NCBI RefSeq assembly: GCF_022179385.1
Contig: NZ_BPQS01000026.1
Coordinates: 1-64,000 of the forward strand
Reading direction: 5' to 3'
Length of the DNA: 64,000 nucleotides
DNA from: Methylobacterium longum
GTDB taxonomy: Bacteria > Pseudomonadota > Alphaproteobacteria > Rhizobiales > Beijerinckiaceae
The notes below the pieces were generated by a model, which saw only the letters and a list, made by a program, of their open reading frames with translations, searched no databases and was not told the DNA's origin. The first letter of the stretch is position 1, and each line of letters starts with the position of its first letter. The translations under genes and the position numbers were made by a program. Below are positions 40,279-48,676 of the stretch, piece by piece.

Positions 40279-41096
40279 CGCTGGGATTGGCCGCGCTCCT
40301 GAGCGCGACTGGCCTCATGCCGTCGGCCGACGCCGAGCCGAGCTCCATCGTCGTCGCCTCGACGACCTCGACCGAGCAGTCCGGCCTGTTCAAACACATC
40401 CTCCCCCTTTTCCGGGAGACGTCCGGGATCGACGTGAAGGTCGTGGCTCTGGGCACGGGCCAGGCGCTCGATGCGGCGCGCCGCGGCGATGCCGATGTGG
40501 TGCTGGTCCACGACCGTCCGGCCGAGGACAAGTTCCTCGCCGAGGGCGTCGCGACGATGCGGTACGACGTGATGTACAACGATTTCGTGCTGATCGGCCC
40601 GGCCTCCGACCCGGCCGGCGTGCGCGGCCTGGGCGTGCGTGAGGCCTTCGCCAAGCTCGCGGCCAGCAAGGCGGCGTTCGTGTCGCGCGGTGACCGCTCG
40701 GGCACCCACAGCGCCGAGCTGCGCAGCTGGAAGGAGGCGGGCGTCGATCTCGCGGCCGTGCGAGGCCCTTGGTACCGGGATGTGGGCCAGGGCATGGGTT
40801 CCGCACTCAACACGGCCTCAGCCCTTGGCGCCTACATCCTCGCCGACCGGGGGACGTGGCTCGCGTTCAAGAATCGCGCCGACTTGGTCATCCTTGTCCA
40901 GGGGGATTCGAGCCTGTTCAATCCCTACGGCGTGATGCTGGTGAACCCCGATCGGCACCCTGGCGTGAAGGCGAAGCAGGGACAGGCCTTCATCGACTGG
41001 CTTGTCTCACCGGAGGGGCAGCAGGCGATCGCGGGTTACAAGGTCGGCGGCGAACAGCTGTTCTTCCCGAGCGCCGGCCCGTCCGCGACGCGCTGA
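40251..41096 (+). CDS. tupA: Tungstate-binding periplasmic protein
   Basis: The 281-residue protein has a signal peptide (RRRLLTLGLAALLSATGLMP, cut near ADA). Mature sequence starts SSIVVASTTSTEQSGLFKHI, the TupA-type oxyanion motif (TTST), and continues DADVVLVHDRPAEDKFLAEG and FVSRGDRSGTHSAELRSWKE, all typical of tungstate-binding TupA/WtpA-like proteins. It would capture tungstate in the periplasm and deliver it to TupBC. GTG 40251 is the start and lies within the end of tupC. A hairpin follows the stop. Confidence 0.92.
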   Translation: MDPFRRRLLTLGLAALLSATGLMPSADAEPSSIVVASTTSTEQSGLFKHILPLFRETSGIDVKVVALGTGQALDAARRGDADVVLVHDRPAEDKFLAEGVATMRYDVMYNDFVLIGPASDPAGVRGLGVREAFAKLAASKAAFVSRGDRSGTHSAELRSWKEAGVDLAAVRGPWYRDVGQGMGSALNTASALGAYILADRGTWLAFKNRADLVILVQGDSSLFNPYGVMLVNPDRHPGVKAKQGQAFIDWLVSPEGQQAIAGYKVGGEQLFFPSAGPSATR

Positions 41097-41406
41097 TCCG
41101 GTCCAGGCGAGTGCGAGGGCCGGTCGGGAATCGACCGGCGCTCTACCAGAGGACCAGGGCTGTCGATTGATCGCCCGCCATCATCACGCCCGAACGGAGG
41201 GCGCTCGCGTGTCCTTCTGGAGCCTCTGAAAGGTTGGGCAGCTGATCGCGCTGGAGCCACCATCGTGCCGCGCAGAGACGAGCAGGGGATGATGGCCGGC
41301 AGTGTCGCGGTGATGCGATCCGCTTCACCGAACTCAAGGTGCTGAGGAAGCGTTTGCTCAAGGACACCGGGAGTCGTGCGGGTCGATCGTAGCGCGGGAG
41401 CTCATC
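41097..41406. other. 310-base gap after tupA, with one hairpin
   Basis: Apart from the stem-loop at 41119-41139 I see no gene or repeat. The end of the gap carries GGGAG as the ribosome site of the next gene. Confidence 0.5.
41119..41139 (+). terminator. Hairpin downstream of tupA
   Basis: GCCGGTCG-GGAAT-CGACCGGC is a perfect 8-bp stem 22 bases after the tupA stop. No T-run follows, so it may stabilise the mRNA end rather than terminate by itself. Confidence 0.5.
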
Positions 41407-42240
41407 ATGGTTGGGCGTTCAACCAAGCTGCCTGAGATGTCGCCGGATTCTGCGGTTCCCGACCTTCCTGAGTTCGGCGCGTACAGTTCTCCACCCTGCC
41501 TCATGCATGAGCTCAGCCCCGACTTCGTCAGCCTGGGGGCGAAGCCTCAGCTTTCCGAATCGTACCTTTCCGAAGAAGCCGCGTCCGACTGGTCGCGCGT
41601 GCGGCAGTGGCGAAGGGAGACCCGCGCCGCTCTCATCGAGCGGCGGGTCAGCATCTCTGCCCAGGACCGCGCGGCCTGGAGCGAGCGCATCGAGCGGGCA
41701 CTCCGAGCCGCTCTACCGGGGGCATCGGGAATATCGATCGGACTCTACTGGCCCTTCAGAGGCGAGTTCGATCCCAGACCCCTTCTGACACCGCTGCGTG
41801 GAACGGGCGTACGGCTGGCGCTTCCGGTCGTCGTGGAGAAGGGGCGCCCGCTTCAGTTTCGAGACTGGTCGCCAGGTGACCGCATGACCCGCGGCGTCTG
41901 GAACATACCCGTTCCCGCTGAAGGCGCAGCTGTCGATCCTGACGTTCTGATAGCGCCGCTCGTCGGCTTCGATCAGGCGGGGTACCGCCTGGGATATGGC
42001 GGCGGCTTCTATGACCGGACCATCGCGTCCAAGTCGATGAGGCCACGGGTCATCGGTGTCGGCTTTGACCTTGCCCGGCTCGCGACTATTTACCCGCAGC
42101 CGCACGACGTTCCTATGGACATCATCGTGACAGAAGAAGGTGTCTGGCAGGGTCCGCTCGCAGAGCCGCCGGTGCGTGAAGCTCAGGAGCGCCCTCGTGC
42201 TGCCGATCAGCGCGAGGATCCGATAGCTCGCCGGCTATGA
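41407..42240 (+). CDS. 5-formyltetrahydrofolate cyclo-ligase family protein
   Basis: The 277-residue protein contains the family hallmark GYRLGYGGGFYDRTI, with WRRETRAALIERR near the start of the core and IGLYWPFRGEFDPRPLL in the middle. The enzyme family converts 5-formyl-THF to 5,10-methenyl-THF, feeding C1 metabolism. It has about 65 extra N-terminal residues and a C-terminal tail beyond the usual length of about 190. GGGAG lies six bases before ATG 41407, supporting the long start. Its place behind the formate dehydrogenase module fits a C1 role, although co-transcription is not shown. Confidence 0.82.
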   Translation: MVGRSTKLPEMSPDSAVPDLPEFGAYSSPPCLMHELSPDFVSLGAKPQLSESYLSEEAASDWSRVRQWRRETRAALIERRVSISAQDRAAWSERIERALRAALPGASGISIGLYWPFRGEFDPRPLLTPLRGTGVRLALPVVVEKGRPLQFRDWSPGDRMTRGVWNIPVPAEGAAVDPDVLIAPLVGFDQAGYRLGYGGGFYDRTIASKSMRPRVIGVGFDLARLATIYPQPHDVPMDIIVTEEGVWQGPLAEPPVREAQERPRAADQREDPIARRL

Positions 42241-42415
42241 TCTTTCTTGGCGTCCCGCACGCGCCGCGTATCAACGCCTGTTCCAGCAATCGAAGGGCGC
42301 GTACGCGCCGCATGGCGAAATCATGCGCCTGAGACTTGATTTCGTCAAGGAAATCATGATGTACGCAGCATGCTCCGTATAGTGGCGCGAGCAATAGAAC
42401 GATGGCAGGAATAAA

Positions 42416-42877
42416 TTGATACCAGAGAATTTCGGGCGCACCGCGAACTTCATTGAACTGGCTGGCGAACTCGTCGCGGCGTACGTCTCGAACAATCCGG
42501 TTCCAGCCTCTGAGCTTCCGAACCTGATCCAGACCGTGCACGACGCGGTAGCCGGGTTGAGCTCTGATGCCAGCACGAGCGGGACTGCCTTGGCCAGGAA
42601 CGTCGAGAAGCTGACCTCGGCCCAGATCCGCAAGTCGGTCCGCGAGGATGGCATCGTCAGCTTCATCGACGGCAAGACCTACAGGACGCTCAAGCGGCAC
42701 CTCACAAGCCACGGTCTCGACCCGAAGAGCTATCGCGACCGTTATGGGCTACCGAGCGATTATCCGATGGTCGCGCCGAGCTATGCTGCGCAGCGCTCCG
42801 CCCTCGCCAAGGCCATTGGCCTCGGTCGTCCAGGAGCTGCAATCAAGAGCGCCGCGGAGGGCCGCAAGGCAGCCTGA
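42416..42877 (+). CDS. MucR/Ros family transcriptional regulator, zinc Cys replaced
   Basis: The 153-residue protein has the MucR layout: ELAGELVAAYVSNNPVPASE near the N-terminus, LTSAQIRKSVREDG, then the DNA-binding core with TYRTLKRHLTSHGLDPKSYR, and YGLPSDYPMVAPSYAAQRSA. The normal first zinc ligand (Cys in ICLEDGK) is Ser here (VSFIDGK), while the two His remain. Zn-independent members of the family are known in rhizobia. The start TTG 42416 has AGGA six bases upstream. These regulators control surface, symbiosis and cell-cycle genes; the target here is unknown. Confidence 0.88.
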   Translation: MIPENFGRTANFIELAGELVAAYVSNNPVPASELPNLIQTVHDAVAGLSSDASTSGTALARNVEKLTSAQIRKSVREDGIVSFIDGKTYRTLKRHLTSHGLDPKSYRDRYGLPSDYPMVAPSYAAQRSALAKAIGLGRPGAAIKSAAEGRKAA

Positions 42878-42952
42878 TCAAGATCTGTCGCCCGCACATT
42901 CGGCCCCACCGCCCGATCGGATCACGGGCTGGTGGGGTCGATAGGTACAGCC

Positions 42953-43450
42953 CTAAACAGGCTTCTGCTCAAGATAGGCATGAACAAGGTTGGGCAGATT
43001 GCTCCCGAGCCAATCGCCCATGTCCTGCTCTTCCCGCATCGATTGTTCGAGCACCGACGTGTCGTCGCTGGCGCCAGCCGCGTCAGCTAACGCGAGCAAC
43101 ACCTTGTAGGAGCTGATCTCGTAGGCTTTGAAGCCGATGGCAGCGAGGACGTTCTTCAAGACTTCGTCACCCGCACCGGCATGAGTGAAGCCCGCCACTG
43201 TCGCGACGGCACCAGTCACTGCCTCCTTGAGTATCGACTTCTTGGATCCGTGCTTCTCAAGAAGATCGTCGAGCCGCGCAGCCTGCGTGACGGACCGCTC
43301 ATGGTCTGCCTTCATCTTCGCGTGCAGGTCCGGATAGCCCTCCATCCGAGGCAACTCATTCTGAATCGTACCGATCGCCTGTGTCTCGACCGCGTGCTGA
43401 TTGCGCAGCCCGTTCAAATAGACGTCCATAGCCCGCTTCATATTGCTCAT
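42953..43450 (-). CDS. DUF892 ferritin-like protein (YciE/YciF type)
   Basis: The 165-residue, all-helical protein has the DUF892 pattern: DVYLNGLRNQHAVETQAIGT, HAKMKADHERSVTQAARLDD, KNVLAAIGFKAYEISSYKVL and a C-terminal LEQSMREEQDMGDWLGSNLP. Repeated Glu and His residues in these helices fit a ferritin-like four-helix bundle. Family members are stress-associated and of unclear activity. It stands alone between the convergent MucR gene and a small exported protein on its own strand. Confidence 0.85.
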   Translation of the reverse strand: MSNMKRAMDVYLNGLRNQHAVETQAIGTIQNELPRMEGYPDLHAKMKADHERSVTQAARLDDLLEKHGSKKSILKEAVTGAVATVAGFTHAGAGDEVLKNVLAAIGFKAYEISSYKVLLALADAAGASDDTSVLEQSMREEQDMGDWLGSNLPNLVHAYLEQKPV

Positions 43451-43493
43451 GCCTTGATCCCTAGCTGAACGGTCCGAGTCTGCTGGTGCAGGC

Positions 43494-43781
43494 TCAGCAA
43501 TTGTCGGCGCCGGGCTTCACGGGCTGACCTTCCGGAGCCTTCTTCGAGCCGTCATCCTTCATGGCGGCGCCCGTGTTGGTCATGGCGCCGACCGTGCCGG
43601 GGGACTCCGCCTTGGCGCCGGGGGTCACCTTGGCGGTCGAGCCCCCATCGACATTCGAGCTGCTGTCCTTCCCGGTGGCCGCATTCGTCGTCGTGCCGAC
43701 GTTGCACGGCGCAGCAACAGCCAGGCTCGCTGACAGCGTGAGCATCGTGGCGGCGGTGGCGATCTTCAGGATCTTGGACAT
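43494..43781 (-). CDS. Small exported low-complexity protein
   Basis: The 95-residue product has a signal peptide (KILKIATAATMLTLSASLAV, cut after VAA) and a mature chain rich in Gly, Ala, Thr, Ser and Lys (NAATGKDSSSNVDGGSTAKV). The Cys residues at the two ends could pair. No family is recognised, but such small exported proteins are frequent in this genus. ATG 43781 is preceded by GGAGGAA, a strong ribosome site. Confidence 0.7.
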   Translation of the reverse strand: MSKILKIATAATMLTLSASLAVAAPCNVGTTTNAATGKDSSSNVDGGSTAKVTPGAKAESPGTVGAMTNTGAAMKDDGSKKAPEGQPVKPGADNC

Positions 43782-44131
43782 GGTTCCTCCAGGTGCTTAA
43801 GCCTGAAGGGAAGGGGATCCACTGGTCGTTGTTCCAGCGGCCCCGGTGCGGCAACTGCTCGCGCCTGGTGATCAGCATCATCCCTTTCGCTCTCAAAACT
43901 GCAGCGCAGCCTCGAGAGCGCGCTAGACACTTACCAGCACAAATGCCACGCCGATGGCCGGCGCACGGCCTCTGATCGCCTTCATCCGCTCGCCTAGGCC
44001 GCGGCCTCACAAAGTGGCCGGAAGCCGAGCCATTCCGGCGCAGCAAGACGCGATCCGAAGAAGGACCGCGACGGGGTCGCCAGCGAGCAGCACGTCGTTG
44101 CTGCCGGGTGCCGGTCGCTGGACGGTGCAGG
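43782..44131. other. 350 bases with a tRNA-Lys-related repeat only
   Basis: I recognise no gene here. The repeat at 43917-43940 is listed separately. Confidence 0.5.
43917..43940. repeat. Partial copy of the tRNA-Lys 3' end and flank
   Basis: AGCGCGCT is followed directly by AGACACTTACCAGCAC. Both blocks occur, 13 bases apart, at 17797-17833 across the 3' end of tRNA-Lys. The copy could mark the right end of an integrated segment. Confidence 0.5.
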
Positions 44132-44443
44132 TTACGGCTGATCCTTCGTGCGGTAACCGGCGAAGAAGAGCGAAAGACCCTGGAGATCGACGCTTTCCAG
44201 CGGCTCGACCTGAGATGTCGGCTCGGGCGCGGCCGCTTTCCTGTCCAGCTCCTGAAGCACCTGCGCCAGAAGCGGCGGCCACTCCACGCCGTGATCCTGC
44301 AGAAGGCGCAAGACCTTCGCCAGCGCGATCCTCTGTGCCGCTGGCAAGGGCCGTCCGGAGATCTTTGCGTCGAGGGCCCGGTATGCGAGCGCGGTGCACA
44401 GGCGCAGAACCTCGGAGAGTTGTTCCGTGGAAGCGCCGACCAT
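44132..44443 (-). CDS. Hypothetical protein, paralogue of 44771-45097
   Basis: The 103-residue protein starts VGASTEQLSEVLRLCTALAY after its initial Met and contains LPAAQRIALAKVLRLLQDHG and a C-terminal VEPLESVDLQGLSLFFAGY. The same order of motifs is found in the gene at 44771-45097. Its ATG shares one base with the stop of the preceding gene (TGATG), which argues strongly that both are translated. It is helical, with no membrane segment or signal peptide. No known family is recognised. Confidence 0.65.
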   Translation of the reverse strand: MVGASTEQLSEVLRLCTALAYRALDAKISGRPLPAAQRIALAKVLRLLQDHGVEWPPLLAQVLQELDRKAAAPEPTSQVEPLESVDLQGLSLFFAGYRTKDQP

Positions 44444-44697
44444 CAAGCCTGATCCTCCCGATGCAGCTTCAAGCCTGGTTCGCTGCCGTACTGTTCCGGC
44501 CCCATCAAGGCTCCCGATGCATCCGTGAGCGTCGCAGAGCACACGGATTCCGTCGGCAATCCGTCGCGATAGAACCAAGCCTGCTCGGTGGCCTCGTCTG
44601 CCGACCCGGCCGCAACAATCACACTCCGCCGGATCGTGGCGGCATGCGACCCGGTCGAGCGGAGGAGGAAAGCCGGGCTGTAGGCCAGTACCGCCAT
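44443..44697 (-). CDS. Hypothetical protein coupled to the downstream gene
   Basis: The 84-residue protein begins MAVLAYSPAFLLRSTGSHAA and contains VIVAAGSADEATEQAWFYRD. It has no cleavable signal peptide or known domain. Its stop overlaps the start of the next gene by one base, so the pair is likely translated together. Function unknown. Confidence 0.6.
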   Translation of the reverse strand: MAVLAYSPAFLLRSTGSHAATIRRSVIVAAGSADEATEQAWFYRDGLPTESVCSATLTDASGALMGPEQYGSEPGLKLHREDQA

Positions 44698-44770
44698 CGC
44701 GAGCCCTTCCTCTCCCGGAACCGGGTCTCGACCGTGCTGCCGTTCTGGGGAATGAACTCCGGGCCAGCGG

Positions 44771-45097
44771 TCACAAACGGCCCTTCTCGGACCAGAGCTG
44801 AGAGAGGAAGCTTGTCAGTCCTTGCTGGTCGATATCCTGCAGCGGCTCATCTCCCGCATCCGGCTCTGGAGCCGCCTCTTCAACGTCACGACCCAAGCCA
44901 TGCAGTGCCTGGGCGAGCATCGGCCACCACGGCACATTGCACGCCCGTAGGAAGAAGGCGGCTTTGATCAGTGCCGTACTCTGCTCCTGCGGAACTGGCC
45001 GACCTACAAGCTGCGCTTCGAGCACCTGATCGATCAGAGCTGCCGTGAGACGGCGGACCTCAGCCAAGCGATCGGGCGGTGCGGTTGCTGGGCTCAC
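44771..45097 (-). CDS. Hypothetical protein, paralogue of 44132-44443
   Basis: The 108-residue protein from GTG 45097 has GGAAGGA upstream. It carries DRLAEVRRLTAALIDQVLEA, QSTALIKAAFFLRACNVPWW and LQDIDQQGLTSFLSQLW, which line up with the neighbouring 103-residue protein (about 35-40% identity by eye). The two probably arose by duplication. The longer frame upstream is Cys/Arg-rich and looks like overrun. No known function. Confidence 0.65.
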   Translation of the reverse strand: MSPATAPPDRLAEVRRLTAALIDQVLEAQLVGRPVPQEQSTALIKAAFFLRACNVPWWPMLAQALHGLGRDVEEAAPEPDAGDEPLQDIDQQGLTSFLSQLWSEKGRL

Positions 45098-45304
45098 TGT
45101 GGTCCTTCCGGCTCCGCCTGACGCGCGTCGTGTTGTCCTCCTACTCAACCGAAGCCCAGCCGCGCACCCGGCTTCACAGGGACGTAGGAGGCTACAGTCC
45201 CACCGATCAGAACAACTGTGACGCGAGATAGATCGGATCATCCCCGCTGATGGCGTTCGCCGGCCGTACTCCGGTAGCGGTTTGCGGCGAACGGTGTTCC
45301 CCGC

Positions 45305-45685
45305 TCAATCTCCATAACGGCTGGGTGAATTGCTGCGCCTAGGGTGGAGACCCTGCACACCGTCTAGGACACGGATGGGCTCGAAGATCGCGTCGGATGC
45401 AGACGATTCGCGTTTCAGGAAACGTAGAAGTTGCCTACTCGTGAGCCGAGCGGCGTCGGCGACCTCGAGGCCACGCCGCTCGGCCTCAGCGGTAACGTCC
45501 CGCGCGCCCTGAGCCTCACAAAGTGCGAGGGCCGCGCATAGCATGAGCAAATCTTTCCGCTCGTCGGGTGTCCAGTCGGGGAAAGAGAAATCGAGATTGT
45601 CCGTGATGTTTGACTCCACGGCATCGGCCCAAACATCTTCGAGGAGTCTATAGGCCGCTTCTATATACTCAGGCATTGTCTTCAT
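45305..45685 (-). CDS. Hypothetical protein
   Basis: The 126-residue protein from ATG 45685 has AAGGGA nine bases upstream. It contains EAAYRLLEDVWADAVESNIT and LTSRQLLRFLKRESSAS, and is mixed-charge and soluble. The upstream flank is unusually AT-rich for this genome (for example ATATTATGAGTAATATTC), which may be its promoter or a sign of transfer. No family is recognised. Confidence 0.55.
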   Translation of the reverse strand: MKTMPEYIEAAYRLLEDVWADAVESNITDNLDFSFPDWTPDERKDLLMLCAALALCEAQGARDVTAEAERRGLEVADAARLTSRQLLRFLKRESSASDAIFEPIRVLDGVQGLHPRRSNSPSRYGD

Positions 45686-45860
45686 CAGAATATATCCCTT
45701 AAATGCCTGTTTCGGATACATATTATGAGTAATATTCAATAATCAACGGCGCAGAGATGTCAATGAGTGTCGGGGGTAATTGTAATTGATGCCGACCTAC
45801 TCAGGGTCGGAAGTGTCGGAACCAAAGTGGCGAGGCGCATCCTAGCTGCTCGCCGAGAAG

Positions 45861-46274
45861 TTGTGCGCCTTGATCGTCGCGATGATGCCGGTCCGCTTCG
45901 TCAGGCTGTTGTCTTTTACCTCGGGTTCGAAGCCGACCGCTCTGGAGATCCTTGCGCCACGGATCGGGGCCGCGCTCCGCGCTAGCCTCGAGGTGGTGGC
46001 CGGGACGGCTCTCGACGCGGCGGACCGCATCATAGCGGTTTTGGACCCCACGGACGGCGAGCTAGCCCTGGCAGCTTTCGAGAGCGGCACCGGCTCGTGA
46101 GTCGTCTCGACGTGCGGGGACGACCGGGACCGCCAGACCGGGGTGGCAGAGCCCGTGCTGCCGGAGGTGGCGGCCGAGCCGCAGCCGGTGGTCACCATCC
46201 CGCTCCGGCGGGGACGCGGCCACGTCATCGCGGCGGCCGGCACATTGCTCCTCGCCCTGCTGAAGCGTGCGTGA
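45861..46274 (+). pseudogene. Possible gene interrupted by an in-frame TGA
   Basis: One frame reads RIGAALRASLEVVAGTALDA and DPTDGELALAAFESGTGS, meets TGA at 46098-46100, then continues in the same frame as VVSTCGDDRDRQTGVAEPVL and a hydrophobic HVIAAAGTLLLALL end, stopping at 46274. The composition on both sides looks coding. No family is recognised, so this could also be a chance open frame. Confidence 0.3.
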
Positions 46275-46284
46275 TGCGAGGGCT

Positions 46285-46635
46285 TCAGCTTCTGAAGCGT
46301 ATGCCAGCGCGGTCACGCGCATCATCGTCCGCGGCCGGTATGCCGATCAGGACGCGTGAAGGATTGGTGTGCACGATCCGAACATTCTTCGGCGTCCAAC
46401 CACAGCCGACGCAAACAGCGTAGGTCCAGCGTCCCCACAGATCCGAGTTATGCTGGTCAACGGCCTTCTGCCGTTCCCTGGCTCTTTCAAGGGCTTGCTT
46501 CGTCTCTCTGGCTTTCGCATCGCTGTTGATGTCAGTTCTTGCCTGGACTGGATCTCGCCCGGATTGCGAATGCTCGGCTAAAGCTGGGGTCATCAGACCA
46601 GAAAACGTCATGAAAATCAGTATCAAACGTCGCAT
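46285..46635 (-). CDS. Small exported protein
   Basis: The 116-residue product has a signal peptide (MRRLILIFMTFSGLMTPALA) and a hydrophilic helical mature part (KARETKQALERARERQKAVD), followed by WTYAVCVGCGWTPKNVRIVH, where a CVGC pair could bind metal or form a disulphide. GGAG lies seven bases before ATG 46635. No family recognised; periplasmic location inferred. Confidence 0.65.
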   Translation of the reverse strand: MRRLILIFMTFSGLMTPALAEHSQSGRDPVQARTDINSDAKARETKQALERARERQKAVDQHNSDLWGRWTYAVCVGCGWTPKNVRIVHTNPSRVLIGIPAADDDARDRAGIRFRS

Positions 46636-46898
46636 AAGAGGCTCCAAATGCGGTAAAATCGCACGCATACTGGAGTCGTGACGCATCGAGCGGCCGATAA
46701 GTTTCAGTCTCGACGGAAATGGCTGAGATTGGGCTGGCTTGTAACTGACTTGTAAGCTGATGCGCCTGCTCGCCCGGTGCTGGCCGGTACGCCACGAGGC
46801 GATCGGCGCCCTGCCGGCGGGGACGCCTGAACCGGGTTGCGTCGCCCGGGTACGGGCGACGCTGCTGCATCGAGGAGACTTCGACGTGACATACTTTT

Positions 46899-47591
46899 CT
46901 ACATGGGAGGAGTGAGCCCGTCCTTGCCGACTGCGACGCGGCGCGCCGTGAGCTTGTCGTCGTCCCCGCGGGCAGCGACTACGAACGCCTTGGCACCAGC
47001 GGACAGCGCGGACGCATTGGCCGGCTCGAAGGTCACCACTGGCGCCTGGGCTGGCACCAGGATCCGAATGGACTGGCCCTTGCCGTAATCCACCGTCAGC
47101 ATGCGCTCCGACCCGCCGCCGCTCGCCTTCACGGTCCCATTGGTCATGGCACTCTTCACCCGAGGCGCCTCCGGCACTGTCGAGGACGTTGCGGCCTTAA
47201 CCGTTCCGTTGGTCATGGCACTTTTCACCTGCCCTCCACCGACGGTCGTGTCCGGTATCATATCCGAGTCGTAGTGGCCCTCGCCGGTGCCGCGCATCGC
47301 TTCAGGGAACAGCACCACTTCCAAAGCCACCGGAGGCTCGCCCTTCGTGGCGGTCCCGATGAACACGCCGTCCGTGATCTGATCGAGCTTCGCTGGCACC
47401 ACCCAGGAGACTTTCGCCTCGGGATCGAGCGCGAACCTCTCGGTCTTGCCGTCGAGGGTCTTCAGCGTGAAGCCGCCGCCCGCGACCGCCTCGATCGTGC
47501 CGCGGAGGCGCTCGACCTTGGGTGCTGCTTGCGCGCTTGTGACAGCAGCCAGCAGGCCCGTCAGAGCGAGCGTTAGGAGTTTTGACATCAT
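46899..47591 (-). CDS. Exported DUF5666-like protein
   Basis: The 230-residue protein has a signal peptide (SKLLTLALTGLLAAVTSAQA) and a beta-rich mature part starting VERLRGTIEAVAGGGFTLKT. It ends PVVTFEPANASALSAGAKAF and VGKDGLTPPM. This pattern is common in Methylobacterium, where it is often labelled 'metal ABC transporter permease', a name the sequence does not support because there are no membrane helices. KSAMTNGTVKA occurs twice about 23 residues apart. GAAGGAC precedes ATG 47591. Confidence 0.75.
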   Translation of the reverse strand: MMSKLLTLALTGLLAAVTSAQAAPKVERLRGTIEAVAGGGFTLKTLDGKTERFALDPEAKVSWVVPAKLDQITDGVFIGTATKGEPPVALEVVLFPEAMRGTGEGHYDSDMIPDTTVGGGQVKSAMTNGTVKAATSSTVPEAPRVKSAMTNGTVKASGGGSERMLTVDYGKGQSIRILVPAQAPVVTFEPANASALSAGAKAFVVAARGDDDKLTARRVAVGKDGLTPPM

Positions 47592-47760
47592 GGAGTCCTT
47601 CAGCCACCGGGGGTGACCCGGCGAGCAGGACTTGGGGTAGACGCCGTCCTCGTCAACGATGGCGCCCGGCGCCCCTTTCCCGCATGTGCCTGCCGAAGAA
47701 CATATTTCCTCTGCTCCGCCGGGCACTTGGCCGTACATTGTCCGTCTCAGATACTCGGTG

Positions 47761-48015
47761 TCACTCCCGGACCGGCTTCGGCTCCGGCTTGGCGGCCCGC
47801 ACAAGGCTCTGGATCGCCCGTGGCGGCCGACCGGCCTTCTGAGCGATCTCAGCCTCCTGCTGCTCAATGAGCTGTCGGGCGGGATCGTCGCCGTCCAAAC
47901 CGCCTAGGATCTCCATCGGCACGCGCCGGTTCGAGGCACGACTGCCATCCTCGAAGATGGCGTCGAACAGGACGAAGCCTCGGTCCTGAGGCAGTTGTTT
48001 CACGCGTTTGGCCAT
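47761..48015 (-). CDS. Small hypothetical protein
   Basis: The 84-residue protein starts MAKRVKQLPQDRGFVLFDAI and continues FEDGSRASNRRVPMEILGGL, with a charged C-terminal half. It resembles small conserved proteins of the genus without a known role. No membrane or signal segment. It is divergent from the next gene. Confidence 0.5.
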   Translation of the reverse strand: MAKRVKQLPQDRGFVLFDAIFEDGSRASNRRVPMEILGGLDGDDPARQLIEQQEAEIAQKAGRPPRAIQSLVRAAKPEPKPVRE

Positions 48016-48124
48016 GCGGGCTGATACGCCGGTAAGCTCGGCAGTTCCAGATCGCGGGAAGCGGTTGACGATTTGACCGCATGGGAGGAGGCTCAGGCCG
48101 GGGGCGGCTACGGAGTTGGCCACC

Positions 48125-48676
48125 ATGAGCGACTTCAGTCACATTTTGAACTGGAAGCTTCTCCGGGGTTCGCACAAGTTTCCCGGTCCTGACGGCGGCA
48201 CCTGCATCAACGAAGCGGCCGTCTTGGCATGCGGCTTCCCCTATCAGCGTGTCGGTTCTGTCAAAGCGATGCCGGCCTGCTTCTCGCGCCCAATCTGCGG
48301 GCTCGCGATGCATTTAAACGACAATGCGACGGATGCGCAGCGTCAGCGCCTGATGCCGTTCGTGACGCGCCTGGCTTGTGCGGACACACCCGAAGTCGAG
48401 CGCGAGCGGGAGCGCTACATCGATGCCTACCTCAACAGCGACAACTTGTTCTCACCCGCACCGGGTCAGTTCGACTTCCAGCGCGGTCTGGCGGCTCTGG
48501 AAGGCGCGCTCGCCATCGGGCGGCAAGTCGATCCGCTCGGCCTGGAGGAGGCGGCAGGCCGGCTGGATACTGTCCGCGCTTCAGCTAAACCGGCGACGAA
48601 GCGCCCTGGCGGCCTTTTGCCTGCGAAGCTGAAGGGTTGGCTCGGCTTGTCGCAGGCGCTCGAAAGCGCCGAGTGA
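48125..48676 (+). CDS. Conserved hypothetical protein
   Basis: The 183-residue protein begins SDFSHILNWKLLRGSHKFPG and PDGGTCINEAAVLACGFPYQ, followed by ACFSRPICGLAMHLNDNATD and FVTRLACADTPEVERERERY. Several Cys residues lie in the N-terminal half. I have the impression that this family is common in Methylobacterium, but no function is known. GGAG is eight bases before ATG 48125. Its 3' end overlaps the convergent HU-like frame by about 95 bases. Confidence 0.65.
   Translation: MSDFSHILNWKLLRGSHKFPGPDGGTCINEAAVLACGFPYQRVGSVKAMPACFSRPICGLAMHLNDNATDAQRQRLMPFVTRLACADTPEVERERERYIDAYLNSDNLFSPAPGQFDFQRGLAALEGALAIGRQVDPLGLEEAAGRLDTVRASAKPATKRPGGLLPAKLKGWLGLSQALESAE

Noticed and set aside
46899..47591. 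Metal ABC transporter permease
   Set aside because: Proteins of this pattern are often labelled so, but this one has a signal peptide and beta-rich chain with no membrane helices.
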